The position numbers and the translations under genes were made by a program. This document shows, piece after piece, positions 44,761 through 54,444 of a stretch of 64,000 nucleotides of DNA. Below the pieces are notes generated by a model. It worked only from the letters and a program-made list of their open reading frames with translations, had not been told where the DNA came from and made no database searches. The DNA lies in contig OX123183.2 in NCBI GenBank assembly GCA_944739405.2, positions 120,908,331-120,972,330 of the forward strand. The letters run 5' to 3'. The stretch comes from Euclidia mi. Taxonomy: Eukaryota; Arthropoda; Insecta; Lepidoptera; Erebidae. How positions within the stretch are numbered: the stretch's first letter is position 1; every line of letters begins with the position of its first letter.

Positions 44761-44998
44761 GTCCGTCCTTTAGATTATTAAAAAATAAGCGATACGTATT
44801 TTTTTATTTGTAAATTAAACCAAAAATGACCAAGATATAGCTCATTAAAGTTACGTATAACGTCACGCCGTGCTGCATTTTTTCGCACTAGATGACGTCA
44901 CACGTAACTTTAATGGGCTATATCTTTGTTATTTTTTTATTTAATCGAAAAAAGAAAAAATACGTGTTCAATATTTTTTTATAATCTAAAATACGGAC
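44761..44998. mobile_element. Fold-back MITE, about 238 bp
   Basis: The left end GTCCGTCCTTTAGATTATTA inversely matches the right end TAATCTAAAATACGGAC. Arms of about 100 bp (with CGTAACTTTAAT and TATATCTT blocks) flank a short centre at ~44865-44890. No coding capacity. Confidence 0.65.
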
Positions 44999-45180
44999 TA
45001 AATAAAATGTAATTATTTTGACCCTGGAAACTACCCTATTCTTTTCTATCGAAGGCTCGTTTCGCTGAAAGAATGTTGGAGATAATAAACGTATACAAGG
45101 TGCCACAACTTGCAGAAAATACGATATGCCAAATGTGCCAGTGATCGAATTGACCTTTTTCCTATGGAAAGCATTCATCA

Positions 45181-45507
45181 TCAGCCTGCCGTAGTCCACT
45201 GCTGGATATAGGCCTCTCCAATGGCACGCCACTGAGCCCGATTTTCGGCTCTTCGTGTCCAGCCGCTGCCAGCCACTTTGCGTATATCGTCACTCCACCT
45301 AGCCGGAGGGCGTCCTACACTACGTTTGCCAAGGCGCGGTCTCCACTTTAGAACACGGCTACTCCATCGATTATCGGTTCTGCGACAGATGTGACCAGCC
45401 CACTGCCACTTCAACGTGCTAATTCTCTGAGCTATGTCGATTATCTTGGTTCTCTGTCGGATCACTTCATTACGAATTCGATCCTTCAGAGAAACTCTGA
45501 GCATAGC
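45181..45507 (-). pseudogene. RTE LINE C-terminal coding end
   Basis: The minus strand encodes LRVSLKDRIRNEVIRQRTK, ISTLKWQWAGHICRRTDNRW and RPRLGKRSVGRPPARWSDDI, the conserved tail of RTE endonuclease-RT proteins, and stops at the last codons beside 45181. The frame continues across the BEL/Pao insertion: ERAM encoded at 50279-50295 joins LRVSLKDR here with no lost base once the 5-bp duplication is counted once. Confidence 0.82.
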
Positions 45508-46017
45508 TGGTAGCGCCATCTACCTTCCTATCCATAACTAATCGCATCAACATGAATCGTTCCACGCTTGTCTAGTGCGAGCGATATCATATTTCCGTCC
45601 CTCTCTTTCCCTCTCCCTGGAAGAGGCACTGCCTTCGCCCGATTCGTCGACGCGATCGTGGACGCGAGTGACAGTCGAGAACATTCCTCCCGCTGAGAAC
45701 GCCGTCTCGATACCGCTCCGCGCCGCACCGCTGTATGTGATTTACCGCTTCCACCAAGGAAAACCCGCTCGTGAGTGAAGTGAAAACAAGCAGCTGCATC
45801 ACGAAAACACCAGGAGGAAAAGACACGAAGAAGGTTGTATAAGGTAAGTGCCTTCCATCCTTGAAATATCCTATACCCACTCAATCACCTCCTCCCGTAT
45901 CCACCTCTCTTCCCTTATTCCTTTCTAGGCGACCCAGAACTCGCGCTAATACAGTCCATTCCATTAATCTTTCCCAAGTCGCCTAGAACCCTACGGTTTC
46001 GGTGTAAAGCCGAACCA
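45508..46017 (+). repeat. 5' LTR of BEL/Pao element
   Basis: 510 bp, TG...CA ends. It contains an intron-like segment 45844-45928 (donor AAG|GTAAGT, acceptor TTTCTAG|GCG); function not shown. Confidence 0.93.
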
Positions 46018-46342
46018 TTTTTTTGATCCATACGAGTCGGATTCATTTACGTTTTATACGTTATACCGCTATACCTAGGCAGTTATAGCACCTAGCTATA
46101 CTCCTAATATATTCACATAACCGTCACATGGTTATTTCCGCCCGCATTAGTAGGTAAACTTTTATGTAGCTACCTACTTATTAAATTATTATTTCTGCAA
46201 CTATCATAGTTGTCTTATAAATCTCATATTTCAATCAACTTTTATTTCCTCAGCTCTAAAGTGTTGCCTACTTAGGTAAAATAATAGATACATTAGATAT
46301 TCTTATTTTGTTTCGTTCTCATTAGCTTATACTTACGTAAGC

Positions 46343-48382
46343 ATGTCACAACAAAAGAAGTCACGCGTGTCGGAAGACAAAGAGATGACAATCTTAGAAG
46401 CAAAACGCAATATTTTATTTGAGCGCATTCAAAATATCTATGAACGATCAAAAACCGCATCTATGTCTGACGGTATTAGCGAAGCATTTCTCAGTTATTG
46501 TATAACAGTAGATAGTATTCGAACAGATTTTCATAAGTTGTTAGACGATTATAACGCAAGATTACTTTCTATCAATCCTGATGAAAAACCGAACTATCAG
46601 GCGTATACCTCATTCGAAGATCTTTATTGTATTATTAAGCGTATACAATCGCAATTGGAAGGTAAATGTTCAGCAGAGCCCGTTGCCCGCAAACCGAGAT
46701 TACCGCCAATCGAGATTATGTCGTTTGACGGAGATATACGAAATTGGCCGTTATTCTATGCGAGTTTTAAGTCTACAGTGCACGATAATGGTTCTCTGAC
46801 AGATGCTGACAGGTTGTACTATTTAATAGGTAAACTGTCACCGAAAGCCCAGTCCGTATTTGCAGGTGTCACACCCAGTGCTGAGAATTATCAGGTCATA
46901 TTTCAGTCACTACTTGACAGATATCAAGACACGCGCGTCCTAGCGTCTACGTACTTTGACCAAGCTTTAAATCTCAAACTGTCCAGCAACGCGTCTGTCT
47001 CGAATTTCCAGCTGTTTATTGATAACTTCGTAACCGCGGTTAATTCTCTTAGGAATTTAAAATTAGAAGATCTTTCCGACTTTATGTTGCTTCAACTCGC
47101 TTTAAAAAAGTTTGACACTGATACAATTCGCGCATTCGAGATGACGGAACGCAATAATAAAATACCTACACTAGATAGTTTTATTTCGTTCATAAAAGAT
47201 CAGTGTCGAATATTTCATAATACGCAGTCTGGTTCACCTGGCCCGTCTAACACTAACAACAACAAACAAAGGTTGAATAAATCGCGAAATAGTAATAATA
47301 ACTCAGTCCCTAATCCACAATCTTACGTAACATGTTCGGAATCTAATAGTAATAATTCACAGAAGTGTCTGTGCAGTAATATAGTGCACGACCATTACTA
47401 TAAGTGTCCCACCTTTAATGATTTAAATCCAATTGCTCGTTTTAAAAGCGTAAAAGATAACAAAGCTTGCATTAATTGCTTAAGCATAAAACATAAAACG
47501 AGTAATTGTTCCAGTAGAACGAGATGTCGCTCGTGTAAACAAAAACATCATACACTGTTACATTATGATAAAAATAACCGGTTGTCAAGTCAAGCCGCTA
47601 ACCTTGACACACTTACGAGTACGTCGCAAGTGCAGAACACGGTAGCTGCGCCTTCCGCGTCTGAGGGCGAAGAAGTATCGTTGTGTATGACATCCATTGC
47701 GCGGGCGACGCGCACGCGAGGACGGCACTCGCGCATCTATAATGATCCGCGCAGGGCCAAAACGCAGAGTACGGCGTCTAAGACGGTACTGTTAGCGACA
47801 GCGCAAGTTATCGTATATGATGTTAATGGGTCGCCGCACATGGTACGTTGTCTGCTAGATAGCGCATCTCAGACCAATCTAATAACATCGGAATGCTTCA
47901 AACGCCTCAGATTATGGAATAACTTTAAAAATACTAACTCTACCGTCAAAGGGATAGGCGGATCAGAAAGGCATTGCAGGGGTTCCGTAGATGTTAAAAT
48001 ACATTCGCGTTTTGATAGGAACATTAATTTTAACATTTCTTCGCTTATCGTGGAGCGTATCACGGACGCATTGCCGAACGCTAATGTAGACTTAGCATCA
48101 CTCACTCATCTCGAGTCATTGCCGTTAGCCGACGCGGAGTTTGCGAATCCGGCAGGCATTGATCTTTTGATCGGAGCTTCAATATTTCCGCACTTGCTAC
48201 TAACTAACATAGTTCGTAGTGAGCGATATGATTTACCGCCCGCTATTGAGACGGTACTTGGGTACGTGATTATGGGTACCGTACCTACGTTACATACTTC
48301 TCATTGTATTACGTCTTGTTGTTGTTCTGCTCTTCAAGAGATCAAGGTGGGTGCTAAAACTGTGTGTAAGATAAAGCACTAA
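46343..48382 (+). CDS. BEL/Pao Gag and aspartic protease, open frame with rearranged C-terminus
   Basis: This 679-codon frame starts MSQQKKSRVSEDKEMTI. Residues about 120-290 form a Gag capsid-like region (PPIEIMSFDGDIRNWPLFYA, LKKFDTDTIRAFE). Two zinc-knuckle-like Cys/His clusters follow: around residue 342 (CLCSNIVHDHYYKC) and residues 376-406 (CINCLSIKHKTSNC, CRSCKQKHHTLLH). The retroviral-type protease has its catalytic motif at about residue 506 (LLDSASQTNLI) and a later LLIGASIFPHLL. In intact elements pol continues in frame. Here the last ~12 residues (after SALQEI) are foreign sequence leading to a stop, at a deletion junction. The protein would act in particle assembly of the element. 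Confidence 0.88.
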   Translation: MSQQKKSRVSEDKEMTILEAKRNILFERIQNIYERSKTASMSDGISEAFLSYCITVDSIRTDFHKLLDDYNARLLSINPDEKPNYQAYTSFEDLYCIIKRIQSQLEGKCSAEPVARKPRLPPIEIMSFDGDIRNWPLFYASFKSTVHDNGSLTDADRLYYLIGKLSPKAQSVFAGVTPSAENYQVIFQSLLDRYQDTRVLASTYFDQALNLKLSSNASVSNFQLFIDNFVTAVNSLRNLKLEDLSDFMLLQLALKKFDTDTIRAFEMTERNNKIPTLDSFISFIKDQCRIFHNTQSGSPGPSNTNNNKQRLNKSRNSNNNSVPNPQSYVTCSESNSNNSQKCLCSNIVHDHYYKCPTFNDLNPIARFKSVKDNKACINCLSIKHKTSNCSSRTRCRSCKQKHHTLLHYDKNNRLSSQAANLDTLTSTSQVQNTVAAPSASEGEEVSLCMTSIARATRTRGRHSRIYNDPRRAKTQSTASKTVLLATAQVIVYDVNGSPHMVRCLLDSASQTNLITSECFKRLRLWNNFKNTNSTVKGIGGSERHCRGSVDVKIHSRFDRNINFNISSLIVERITDALPNANVDLASLTHLESLPLADAEFANPAGIDLLIGASIFPHLLLTNIVRSERYDLPPAIETVLGYVIMGTVPTLHTSHCITSCCCSALQEIKVGAKTVCKIKH

Positions 48383-48388
48383 TTAGCT

Positions 48389-48450
48389 ATGCTATGCTAC
48401 GCTATGCTATGCTAAGCTACGCTACGCTACACTATACTATACTACACATC
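48389..48450. repeat. GCTATGCTA-type simple repeat at pol deletion junction
   Basis: Imperfect tandem GCTATGCTA / GCTACGCTA / ACTATACTA units fill the join between the gag-protease frame and the surviving RT remnant. BEL/Pao coding order makes this a filler at an internal deletion. Confidence 0.75.
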
Positions 48451-48454
48451 CGCT

Positions 48455-49219
48455 TTGTATATAGATGACATTGCCTGTAATGTCATACCCGCTCCGCTAG
48501 CAATTTCGCTTTGTGAAGAGCTTATTCAGCTTTTCAAGCGAGGCCAAACTGATCTTGTCAAATGGACAAGCAACTCTAAGGAGGTTCTCGCACGCATACC
48601 AGATTCTCATAAAGCTTCTCCAGACATTGAGTTTGAGAAGTCTGTACCGCATAAGGTTCTCGGTTTACGCTGGGACAAATCCTGCGATAGTTTTAGGTTT
48701 GACGTCTCACCGCCAGATGATAAGTGCACCAAACGCACTATGCTATCCACAGTGGCTCGACTATGGGACATAATGGGTTTTGTGGCTCCCACAATTTTGT
48801 ACGCCAGGCTCTTGATCAAAGAGCTTTGGCTATCAAAGTGTGAGTGGGATGAAACACCCCCTGACCATATTGTCGCCGTTTGGGGCCAGTTTTGTATTGA
48901 GCTTGCCGCGCTCAATCAAGTTACTATTCCGCGTCATCTTGGGTTGGTAGATGGATGTACCATCAACTTGATAGGTTTCGCTGACGCCAGCGAGCGTGCT
49001 TACGGCGGAGTCGTATATCTGCAAGTCCGCATTGGTTCTAACTACTCGGTGCAGTTAGTTTGTGCCGAGTCTAAGGTCTCGCCTGTTAAAACCATTTCGG
49101 TTGCGAGACTGGAGTTGTGCGCGGCCCTTCTGCTGTCTCAGTTGCTCCGCAAGGTTCAAGACACAGTTTTGCCCCACCACTCTATTAATAAATATACGCA
49201 TTTTCCGACTCCAAGGTAG
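48455..49219 (+). pseudogene. BEL/Pao pol remnant: end of RT and RNase H
   Basis: The 254-codon frame opens at the RT catalytic box (MYIDDIACNV, the YxDD equivalent). It continues through HKVLGLRWDKSCDSFRF, RLWDIMGFVAPTILYARLL and the RNase H start FADASERAYGGVVYLQV and TISVARLELCAALLLSQLL. All RT blocks before YIDD are missing. A frameshift at about 49195 moves the next block (SDSKVVLARIYSSP) out of frame. Confidence 0.85.
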
Positions 49220-49560
49220 TGCTCGCTAGGATTTATTCTTCTCCTCACCGCTGGCAGACTTTTGTCGCCAACCGCGTTAGTAATTGATTGAACTTGTTCC
49301 CGCTACTTGTTTCAATCACGTCGCGGGTTATCGTACTCGTCTTCAGGAAGAACTCTCCATAGATCATATTGACTGGAAGTTTATTCCACCAGCATCACCA
49401 CATTTCGGTGGATGTTGGGCAAGCATGGTCAAAGTAATTAAAACGCATCTCTTCAAAGTTATAGGTCAACAGATCCTCTCTTACGAAGAGCCTTTAACTG
49501 TCCTTGCACAAGTCGAGGCACTGATCAACTCGCGTCCGCTTCCAACTCAGTGAGATCTAG
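49220..49560 (+). pseudogene. BEL/Pao integrase remnant
   Basis: After RNase H fragments (WQTFVANRV, IELVPATCFNHVAG) the sequence jumps at about 49327 to the C-terminal integrase region (DWKFIPPASPHFGGCWASMV, VEALINSRPL), then stops at about 49551. The zinc-binding and most of the DDE core of integrase are deleted. Confidence 0.8.
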
Positions 49561-49768
49561 CCTGAAGTTGCACCTACCTCTTAGTTTAAGTATTTAGTTA
49601 GTAGTTTTCGCTATTATTGCGTTTGTAGTTTTCGCTAAAGTTAATTTAGATTAATTTTATTGTCATATCGCTGTCTTAGCCTATTGATGGGTTATGCGGT
49701 AGTACACCCAACATAGCTAAGTTCAATTCTATTTTTTTTAAAGGCAACCCTTTAGGGCCGGGTGGATA

Positions 49769-50278
49769 TGGTAGCGCCATCTACCTTCCTATCCATAACT
49801 AATCGCATCAACATGAATCGTTCCACGCTTGTCTAGTGCGAGCGATATCATATTTCCGTCCCTCTCTTTCCCTCTCCCTGGAAGAGGCACTGCCTTCGCC
49901 CGATTCGTCGACGCGATCGTGGACGCGAGTGACAGTCGAGAACATTCCTCCCGCTGAGAACGCCGTCTCGATACCGCTCCGCGCCGCACCGCTGTATGTG
50001 ATTTACCGCTTCCACCAAGGAAAACCCGCTCGTGAGTGAAGTGAAAACAAGCAGCTGCATCACGAAAACACCAGGAGGAAAAGACACGAAGAAGGTTGTA
50101 TAAGGTAAGTGCCTTCCATCCTTGAAATATCCTATACCCACTCAATCACCTCCTCCCGTATCCACCTCTCTTCCCTTATTCCTTTCTAGGCGACCCAGAA
50201 CTCGCGCTAATACAGTCCATTTCATTAATCCTTCCCAAGTCGCCTAGAACCCTACGGTTTCGGTGTAAAGCCGAACCA
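49769..50278 (+). repeat. 3' LTR of BEL/Pao element
   Basis: 510 bp, differing from the 5' LTR at two positions by eye. Followed by the ATAGC target duplication. Confidence 0.93.
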
Positions 50279-50585
50279 ATAGCCCTCTCCATAGCTCGCT
50301 GAACGACCTTAAATTGGTGGACTAGTCGCACCGTCAGTGTCCACGTCTCGGCACCGTAAGTCATAACGGGTAGGACGCACTCGTTGAAGACTTTTGTCTT
50401 AAGGCTTTGCGGTAGGGATGACGAAAAGACTCGACAGAGTTTCCTATTTGCCGCCCAGCTAAGCTGTATTCTTCTGCAAGCCTCCCTCTTAAAGTTGTTT
50501 CTACCCAACTGCAAGGTTTGCCCAAGGTAGACGTACTCCTGAACAACTTCGAGAGGGACCCCGTTTAGGATAATCGGTTTCGGAG
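50279..50585 (-). pseudogene. RTE LINE coding segment 5' of the BEL/Pao insertion
   Basis: The minus strand encodes KPIILNGVPLEVVQEYVYLG, QLGRNNFKREACRRIQLSW, VLPVMTYGAETWTLTVRLV and FKVVQRAMERA, the region between RT and the C-terminal tail in RTE proteins. It continues in frame into 45507-45181. Confidence 0.85.
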
Positions 50586-50599
50586 TGAGCCACTTTAAC

Positions 50600-51458
50600 C
50601 CGCCACTTCACGGAAGAGTTGCCAGACGTCAGCCAAGACGAAATCGTGGTGGCCCTGAGGCAGCTTAAAAATGGAAAAGCCCCGGGGAAGATGGAATTAC
50701 GACGGAGCTGCTAAAGGTAGGTGGAAAACCTATACTGGTGCAGCTCCAACGCATATTTAATTCTGTCCTGTTCTCGGGGAGAACTTCAAGGGCGTGGAGC
50801 AAGAGTATAGTCGTTTTGTTTTTCAAAAAGGGAGACAAAACTCTGTTGAAGAACTATCGACCGATCTCGCTCTTGAGCCACGTCTATAAGCTGTTTTCCA
50901 GGGTCATCACGAACCGTCTCGCGCGTAGACTCGACGAATTTCAGCCGCCCGAACAGGCCGGTTTTCGAGGAGGGTATGGCACCATAGACCACATCCACAC
51001 AGTGCGGCTGATTATACAGAAGACAGAGGAGTATAATCAGCCCCTGTGCTTAGCGTTTGTGGACTATGAGAAGGCCTTTGACTCCATCGAAACCTGGTCT
51101 GTTGTGGAGTCTTTGCAACGGTGCCAAATCGATTGGCGGTACGTCCAAGTGCTGAGAAGTCTGTATGACGCCGCAACTATGACCGTCCAAGTACAGAACC
51201 AGCAGTCTGAACCTATCCACCTGCCTCGAGGTGTGAGACAAGGGGATGTTATCTCCCCCAAATTGTTCACAAATGCAATGGAGGATATGTTCAAGACGCT
51301 GCACTGGAAAGGACGCGGTATTAACATAAACGGCGAGTACCTCTCACACTTAAGATTTGCAGACGATATCGTTATCGTGGCTGAAACTGTGCAAGACTTG
51401 CAGTATATGCTGAGCAGCCTAGCTGATTCTTCTGCTCGCATCGGTCTCCGGATTAACT
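50600..51458 (+). pseudogene. RTE LINE reverse transcriptase segment, inverted
   Basis: The + strand encodes HFTEELPDVSQDEIVVALRQ, LKNGKAPG, a one-base frameshift near 50685, then SIVVLFFKKGDKTLLKNYRP, PPEQAGFRGGYGTIDHI, LAFVDYEKAFDSIE, LPRGVRQGDVISPKLFTNAM and the catalytic LRFADDIVIVAETVQDL. It ends at GLRINL where the 11-bp target duplication begins. RT catalytic residues are present, but the frame is broken at both sides. Confidence 0.88.
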
Positions 51459-51569
51459 TGGAAAGCATTGCAGAAACAAAATACTGGACAACATAGATGA
51501 ATCTAGCACTTAGTGACTCACAGATCAGTACCTAACCCACTTGCGGAGGACATATTAACTTGAGAAGTG

Positions 51570-51720
51570 CAGGCGTAGCTAAGGGCATCCTTTAGTCTGT
51601 ATATATGAAATCCACAGTCTAAACTACAGAGTACAAGAAGCTAAAATTTGCCATGTATGTTCCTTAGGGTCACTAAAAAAGAATTTCCTAAAATTCCCAG
51701 GATCAAGAGGAACCCACAGA
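51570..51720 (+). repeat. Dispersed Helitron-like repeat fragment
   Basis: GAAGCTAAAATTTGCCATGT, GTTCCTTAGGGTCAC and GAATTTCCTAAAATTCCCA are the reverse complement of parts of 53073-53340. Confidence 0.45.
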
Positions 51721-52400
51721 ATAATAAATGTGCGAGCGATGCTGTGCGGGTAGCCCCTAGTACAGTATAAAATTAGTTTGCTGTATTTAGATAATATAAT
51801 ATATGTAGGTATATGTGAATGAGCTAGAAGAATATTATATTGCCTTGAATAAGGATAAAACTCTGAATTAACCAGTGATAAGAGAAGTTAATTGTAAAAT
51901 AAGTAATGTCTCCCCATTTTTGCTAACCAGTAATTAACATAAAGTAGCCGCAGATTTGCAGTTTAGGAAGAAGGGACTTTTTAGCTGCTATGATTCCATT
52001 ATATTTGTTTAATTGCAACTTGCTCCACATTTAAACGATTACTAAGTTGTTTTTACTATTCTGTATAGTTTTAACGTTGTTTCAAATGTAGTTTTTTTTT
52101 AAATACACACAATCCAATTACATCCAAAACAATTTTACTTTATTCTTGTGAGTACATATTTAACTAAAAAATCTATTAAATTAAAGGTTTTAATATAAGG
52201 CCTAAAAACTATAAGATTTCAATGTATAAAAATCTTGTGTTTATGGTTACTCCATCTAATCTGGGCACGCTTCCAATTGATGGCGATGTGGAGGATTTCC
52301 ATGACGCCTTTTAAATTTTGCTTATCTTTTTTTATTTATTGCTTTTATTAGTTATTTATTTAAATATAGAAATTATTCTTTTAATTTATGTGTAAATAGT
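51721..52400. other. AT-rich DNA, nothing recognised
   Basis: No supported feature. Confidence 0.35.
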
Positions 52401-52545
52401 CACTTTTTTTTCTATATTCACATTCACACAACACCATCTAGTCCCAAACTAAGAGAGCTTGTATTATGGGTACTAGACAATGGATAAACATACATATATA
52501 CTATTATTTTTTTGTAAATACATACCTACATATTATACTTAGTTA
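52401..52545 (-). repeat. Dispersed repeat, inverted partner of 1855-2066
   Basis: ACACAACACCATCTAGTCCC and GGGTACTAGACAATGGATAA are the reverse complement of the left-end repeat. Confidence 0.5.
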
Positions 52546-53072
52546 TAGTTAGTTTTAATTCATCGGCTTCACCTATATAATTTACATTATTATTGTAAAA
52601 TGTGTTTCATAGCGCTAGGTGATTAGGGTGTTACTACAAAAATTTCATTTTTATATTAAAGGCAATCTTTCGATTTTATTTTTTAGCGTCATAATGATAT
52701 ACTTACCTTGTAAAATAATTTATATGGCAGTAAAACATTTGCCGGGTTTACTAGCATTAAAATTAAATACTAGCAGTGCTCGCATCTGGCTTTCCCCACA
52801 AGCAAACAACTTTGATCAAATTTCACCACAGTTGAAAAGAGAAGAGAAGAGATAACATTCTCTTACCTTTATGCTTCTTCTTAATTTATATCCTTCCTTC
52901 AAAATCACTTTTCGCGGTCATTACTCCACATTTTTTAAAACACGTTGACAAATTGATACGCGAGTCACAGTTACTCGTTGCACAATGTTGTGGTTGGGGG
53001 GCCTGGCTGTTTGGGTGCGACATTCTGCAAATTTGTAACGCAGTAAACTGTTTTGAGATATCTCTTTATATA
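52546..53072. other. AT-rich DNA, nothing recognised
   Basis: Frames here (up to 134 codons, 52953-53357) run into a Helitron-like repeat and are not supported as genes. Confidence 0.35.
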
Positions 53073-53340
53073 AGACTAGCTTTTGCCCGCTGCTTCACAC
53101 GCGTAAAATTCGCTCATTGTAAAATGTTTTTTATAAAATCCCCTCGATTCTTCAAGGAAAATACAAAGTTTTATACCAACTCTGACAACCTGTTTCACCC
53201 CCTTAGGGGAGGAATTTCCAAAAATTCCCACTTAGTGGGCCCTTACACACATCATGGAACATACATGCCAAATTTCACCTACTTGCGCTCAGTAGTTTCG
53301 GCTGTAGCGTGTGTCAGTCAGTCAGTAACGCAAATTTTTG
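53073..53340 (-). mobile_element. Helitron-like repeat, largest copy
   Basis: In + orientation it begins A|CTAGCTTTTGCCCGCTGCTT, the reverse of a CTAG 3' end, then AAAATCCCCTCGATTCTTCA, GGAGGAATTTCCAAAAATTC and GTTTCGGCTGTAGCGTGTG. It is the reference for fragments at 1376, 8805, 15480, 22001 and 51570. Confidence 0.55.
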
Positions 53341-53364
53341 CATTACCGACTGAATGACATGTAT

Positions 53365-53427
53365 GTCGCGTGCCATTGGAGAGGCCTATATCCAGCAGTT
53401 CGACTTCAGCAGACTGATGATGATGAT
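53365..53427 (+). mobile_element. RTE LINE 3' tip
   Basis: TGCCATTGGAGAGGCCTATA, CCAGCAGTTCGACTTCAGC and (TGATGA)n equal the last ~60 bp of the RTE end at 45176-45235, in + orientation. Confidence 0.6.
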
Positions 53428-54401
53428 GATGATGACATGTATGCTTCTTGGGGATAGTACAGGTGTACTAAGAAAGGGTTTACCCGGAATTCCTACGGGA
53501 TTGAGAAGAATAATCACGTCAATAAAATAAAAGAATATCCCAAACACTCTCACACTTGGACATCTAATCCCAAACTAGGCGGCGTCAATGCTATTGCATT
53601 CATATAAGTGATTATATAATGATTACCTCCTTGGTCCAGTAGATAGCATATGCGTCTGCAGATCAAAGGTCCCGGATCGGGCAAAAGTTTTACTGAGCTT
53701 TTCTGAATTCTCAGTAGCAGCACGGAGTCTTTAAAGTTAAATGCAAGTTTAAGGTATCGGAATGCTCATCCTGCGACCGGCATCTCGAAAAAGCGGGTGC
53801 AGAATTGCAGATGACAAACTATTAGTCGCACAGAAGATATTTTACACCTAATAAAAGTAAATAGCGTATTCTAACGAAGGTAACCAAATGTTATTTTACC
53901 GTAACTTTTGAATGGGTTTTGTTTAAGTTCATTCTGACGTTTTCATTCTAGACAAAGTAAAATCTCCATGTCTAGATATTTTTATTCAATGCACTAACTA
54001 GTGGTATGTAATATAATTAATTTGTGGTCAATTTTTATATTTTAGGATAGCTTAGTTATTTTTATAAAATTAATTTATGTGTATGATTAAAAAATCAAGT
54101 CAATAATAGAGTACCATGTTTGTATTCTATAATTGATATACATGGTTCTCTTTTACTGTTTTAAAACATCGGAAAATTCATGAAAATACTGCCGGAAAAT
54201 TCAACCTCTCAAACAAATTAAATTTGTTTATTTTTGTAAAAATATAAACTTTCTGGACACAACAGGCAGTCATAGATAAATAAATATAAATTCGAATACA
54301 TAGTAGCATAACTGAGCATTGAAAAAAGAAACGACTGTACAAAAAGTATAAAAGTCACTAAAGCATAAAATGTCAAATACAATTGTTTGAAACAAAGGTT
54401 G
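53428..54401. other. AT-rich DNA with a decayed tRNA-like SINE head near 53630-53740
   Basis: TTGGTCCAGTAGATAGCATA, AAGGTCCCGGATCGGGCA and TTCTCAGTAGCAGCACGGAG follow the order of the family D tRNA-like domain. Nothing else recognised. Confidence 0.4.
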
Positions 54402-54444
54402 TGAAGGCCTGAATGTGAGTTGTAAACTCACATTCAGGCCTTCA
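54402..54444. repeat. Perfect 20-bp palindromic hairpin with 3-base loop
   Basis: TGAAGGCCTGAATGTGAGTT at 54402-54421 is exactly inverted at 54425-54444 around GTA. No terminator or other function is apparent. Confidence 0.85.

Larger units (their letters stand above)
45508..50278 (+). mobile_element. BEL/Pao LTR retrotransposon, internally deleted, 5-bp target-site duplication
   Basis: Two 510-bp LTRs (45508-46017 and 49769-50278) start TGGTAGCGCC and end CGAACCA. The flanks are ATAGC at 45503-45507 and 50279-50283. A purine-rich AGGGCCGGGTGGA precedes the 3' LTR. The internal part holds an open gag-protease frame and only fragments of RT/RNase H and integrase. By eye the LTRs differ at two positions (in the CCATTCCATTAATCTTTCCC region near 45958-45973), so insertion is recent. 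Total length 4771 bp is short for the family, which usually has a full pol of about 1000 or more codons beyond gag. This copy cannot encode its own RT or integrase. Confidence 0.92.
45176..51458 (-). mobile_element. RTE-clade LINE with 5' inversion and 11-bp target-site duplication, interrupted by BEL/Pao
   Basis: TGGAAAGCATT flanks the whole block at 45165-45175 and 51459-51469. The 3' part (C-terminal coding, 3' UTR and TGATGATG tail) is on the minus strand at 45176-45507 plus 50279 to about 50585. The upstream RT part is inverted, on the + strand at about 50600-51458. In element order the RT segment ends at GLRINL and the minus segment starts near KPIILNGVPL, so only a few residues are lost. 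This is the arrangement expected from twin priming. The BEL/Pao element at 45508-50278 interrupts the minus segment. Confidence 0.88.

Noticed and set aside
45575..45884. LTR frames of 67-118 codons in both BEL/Pao LTRs
   Set aside because: Identical in both LTRs because the LTRs are copies, and they overlap on both strands with no protein signature.
52953..53357. 134-codon frame
   Set aside because: More than half lies in the Helitron-like repeat at 53073-53340.
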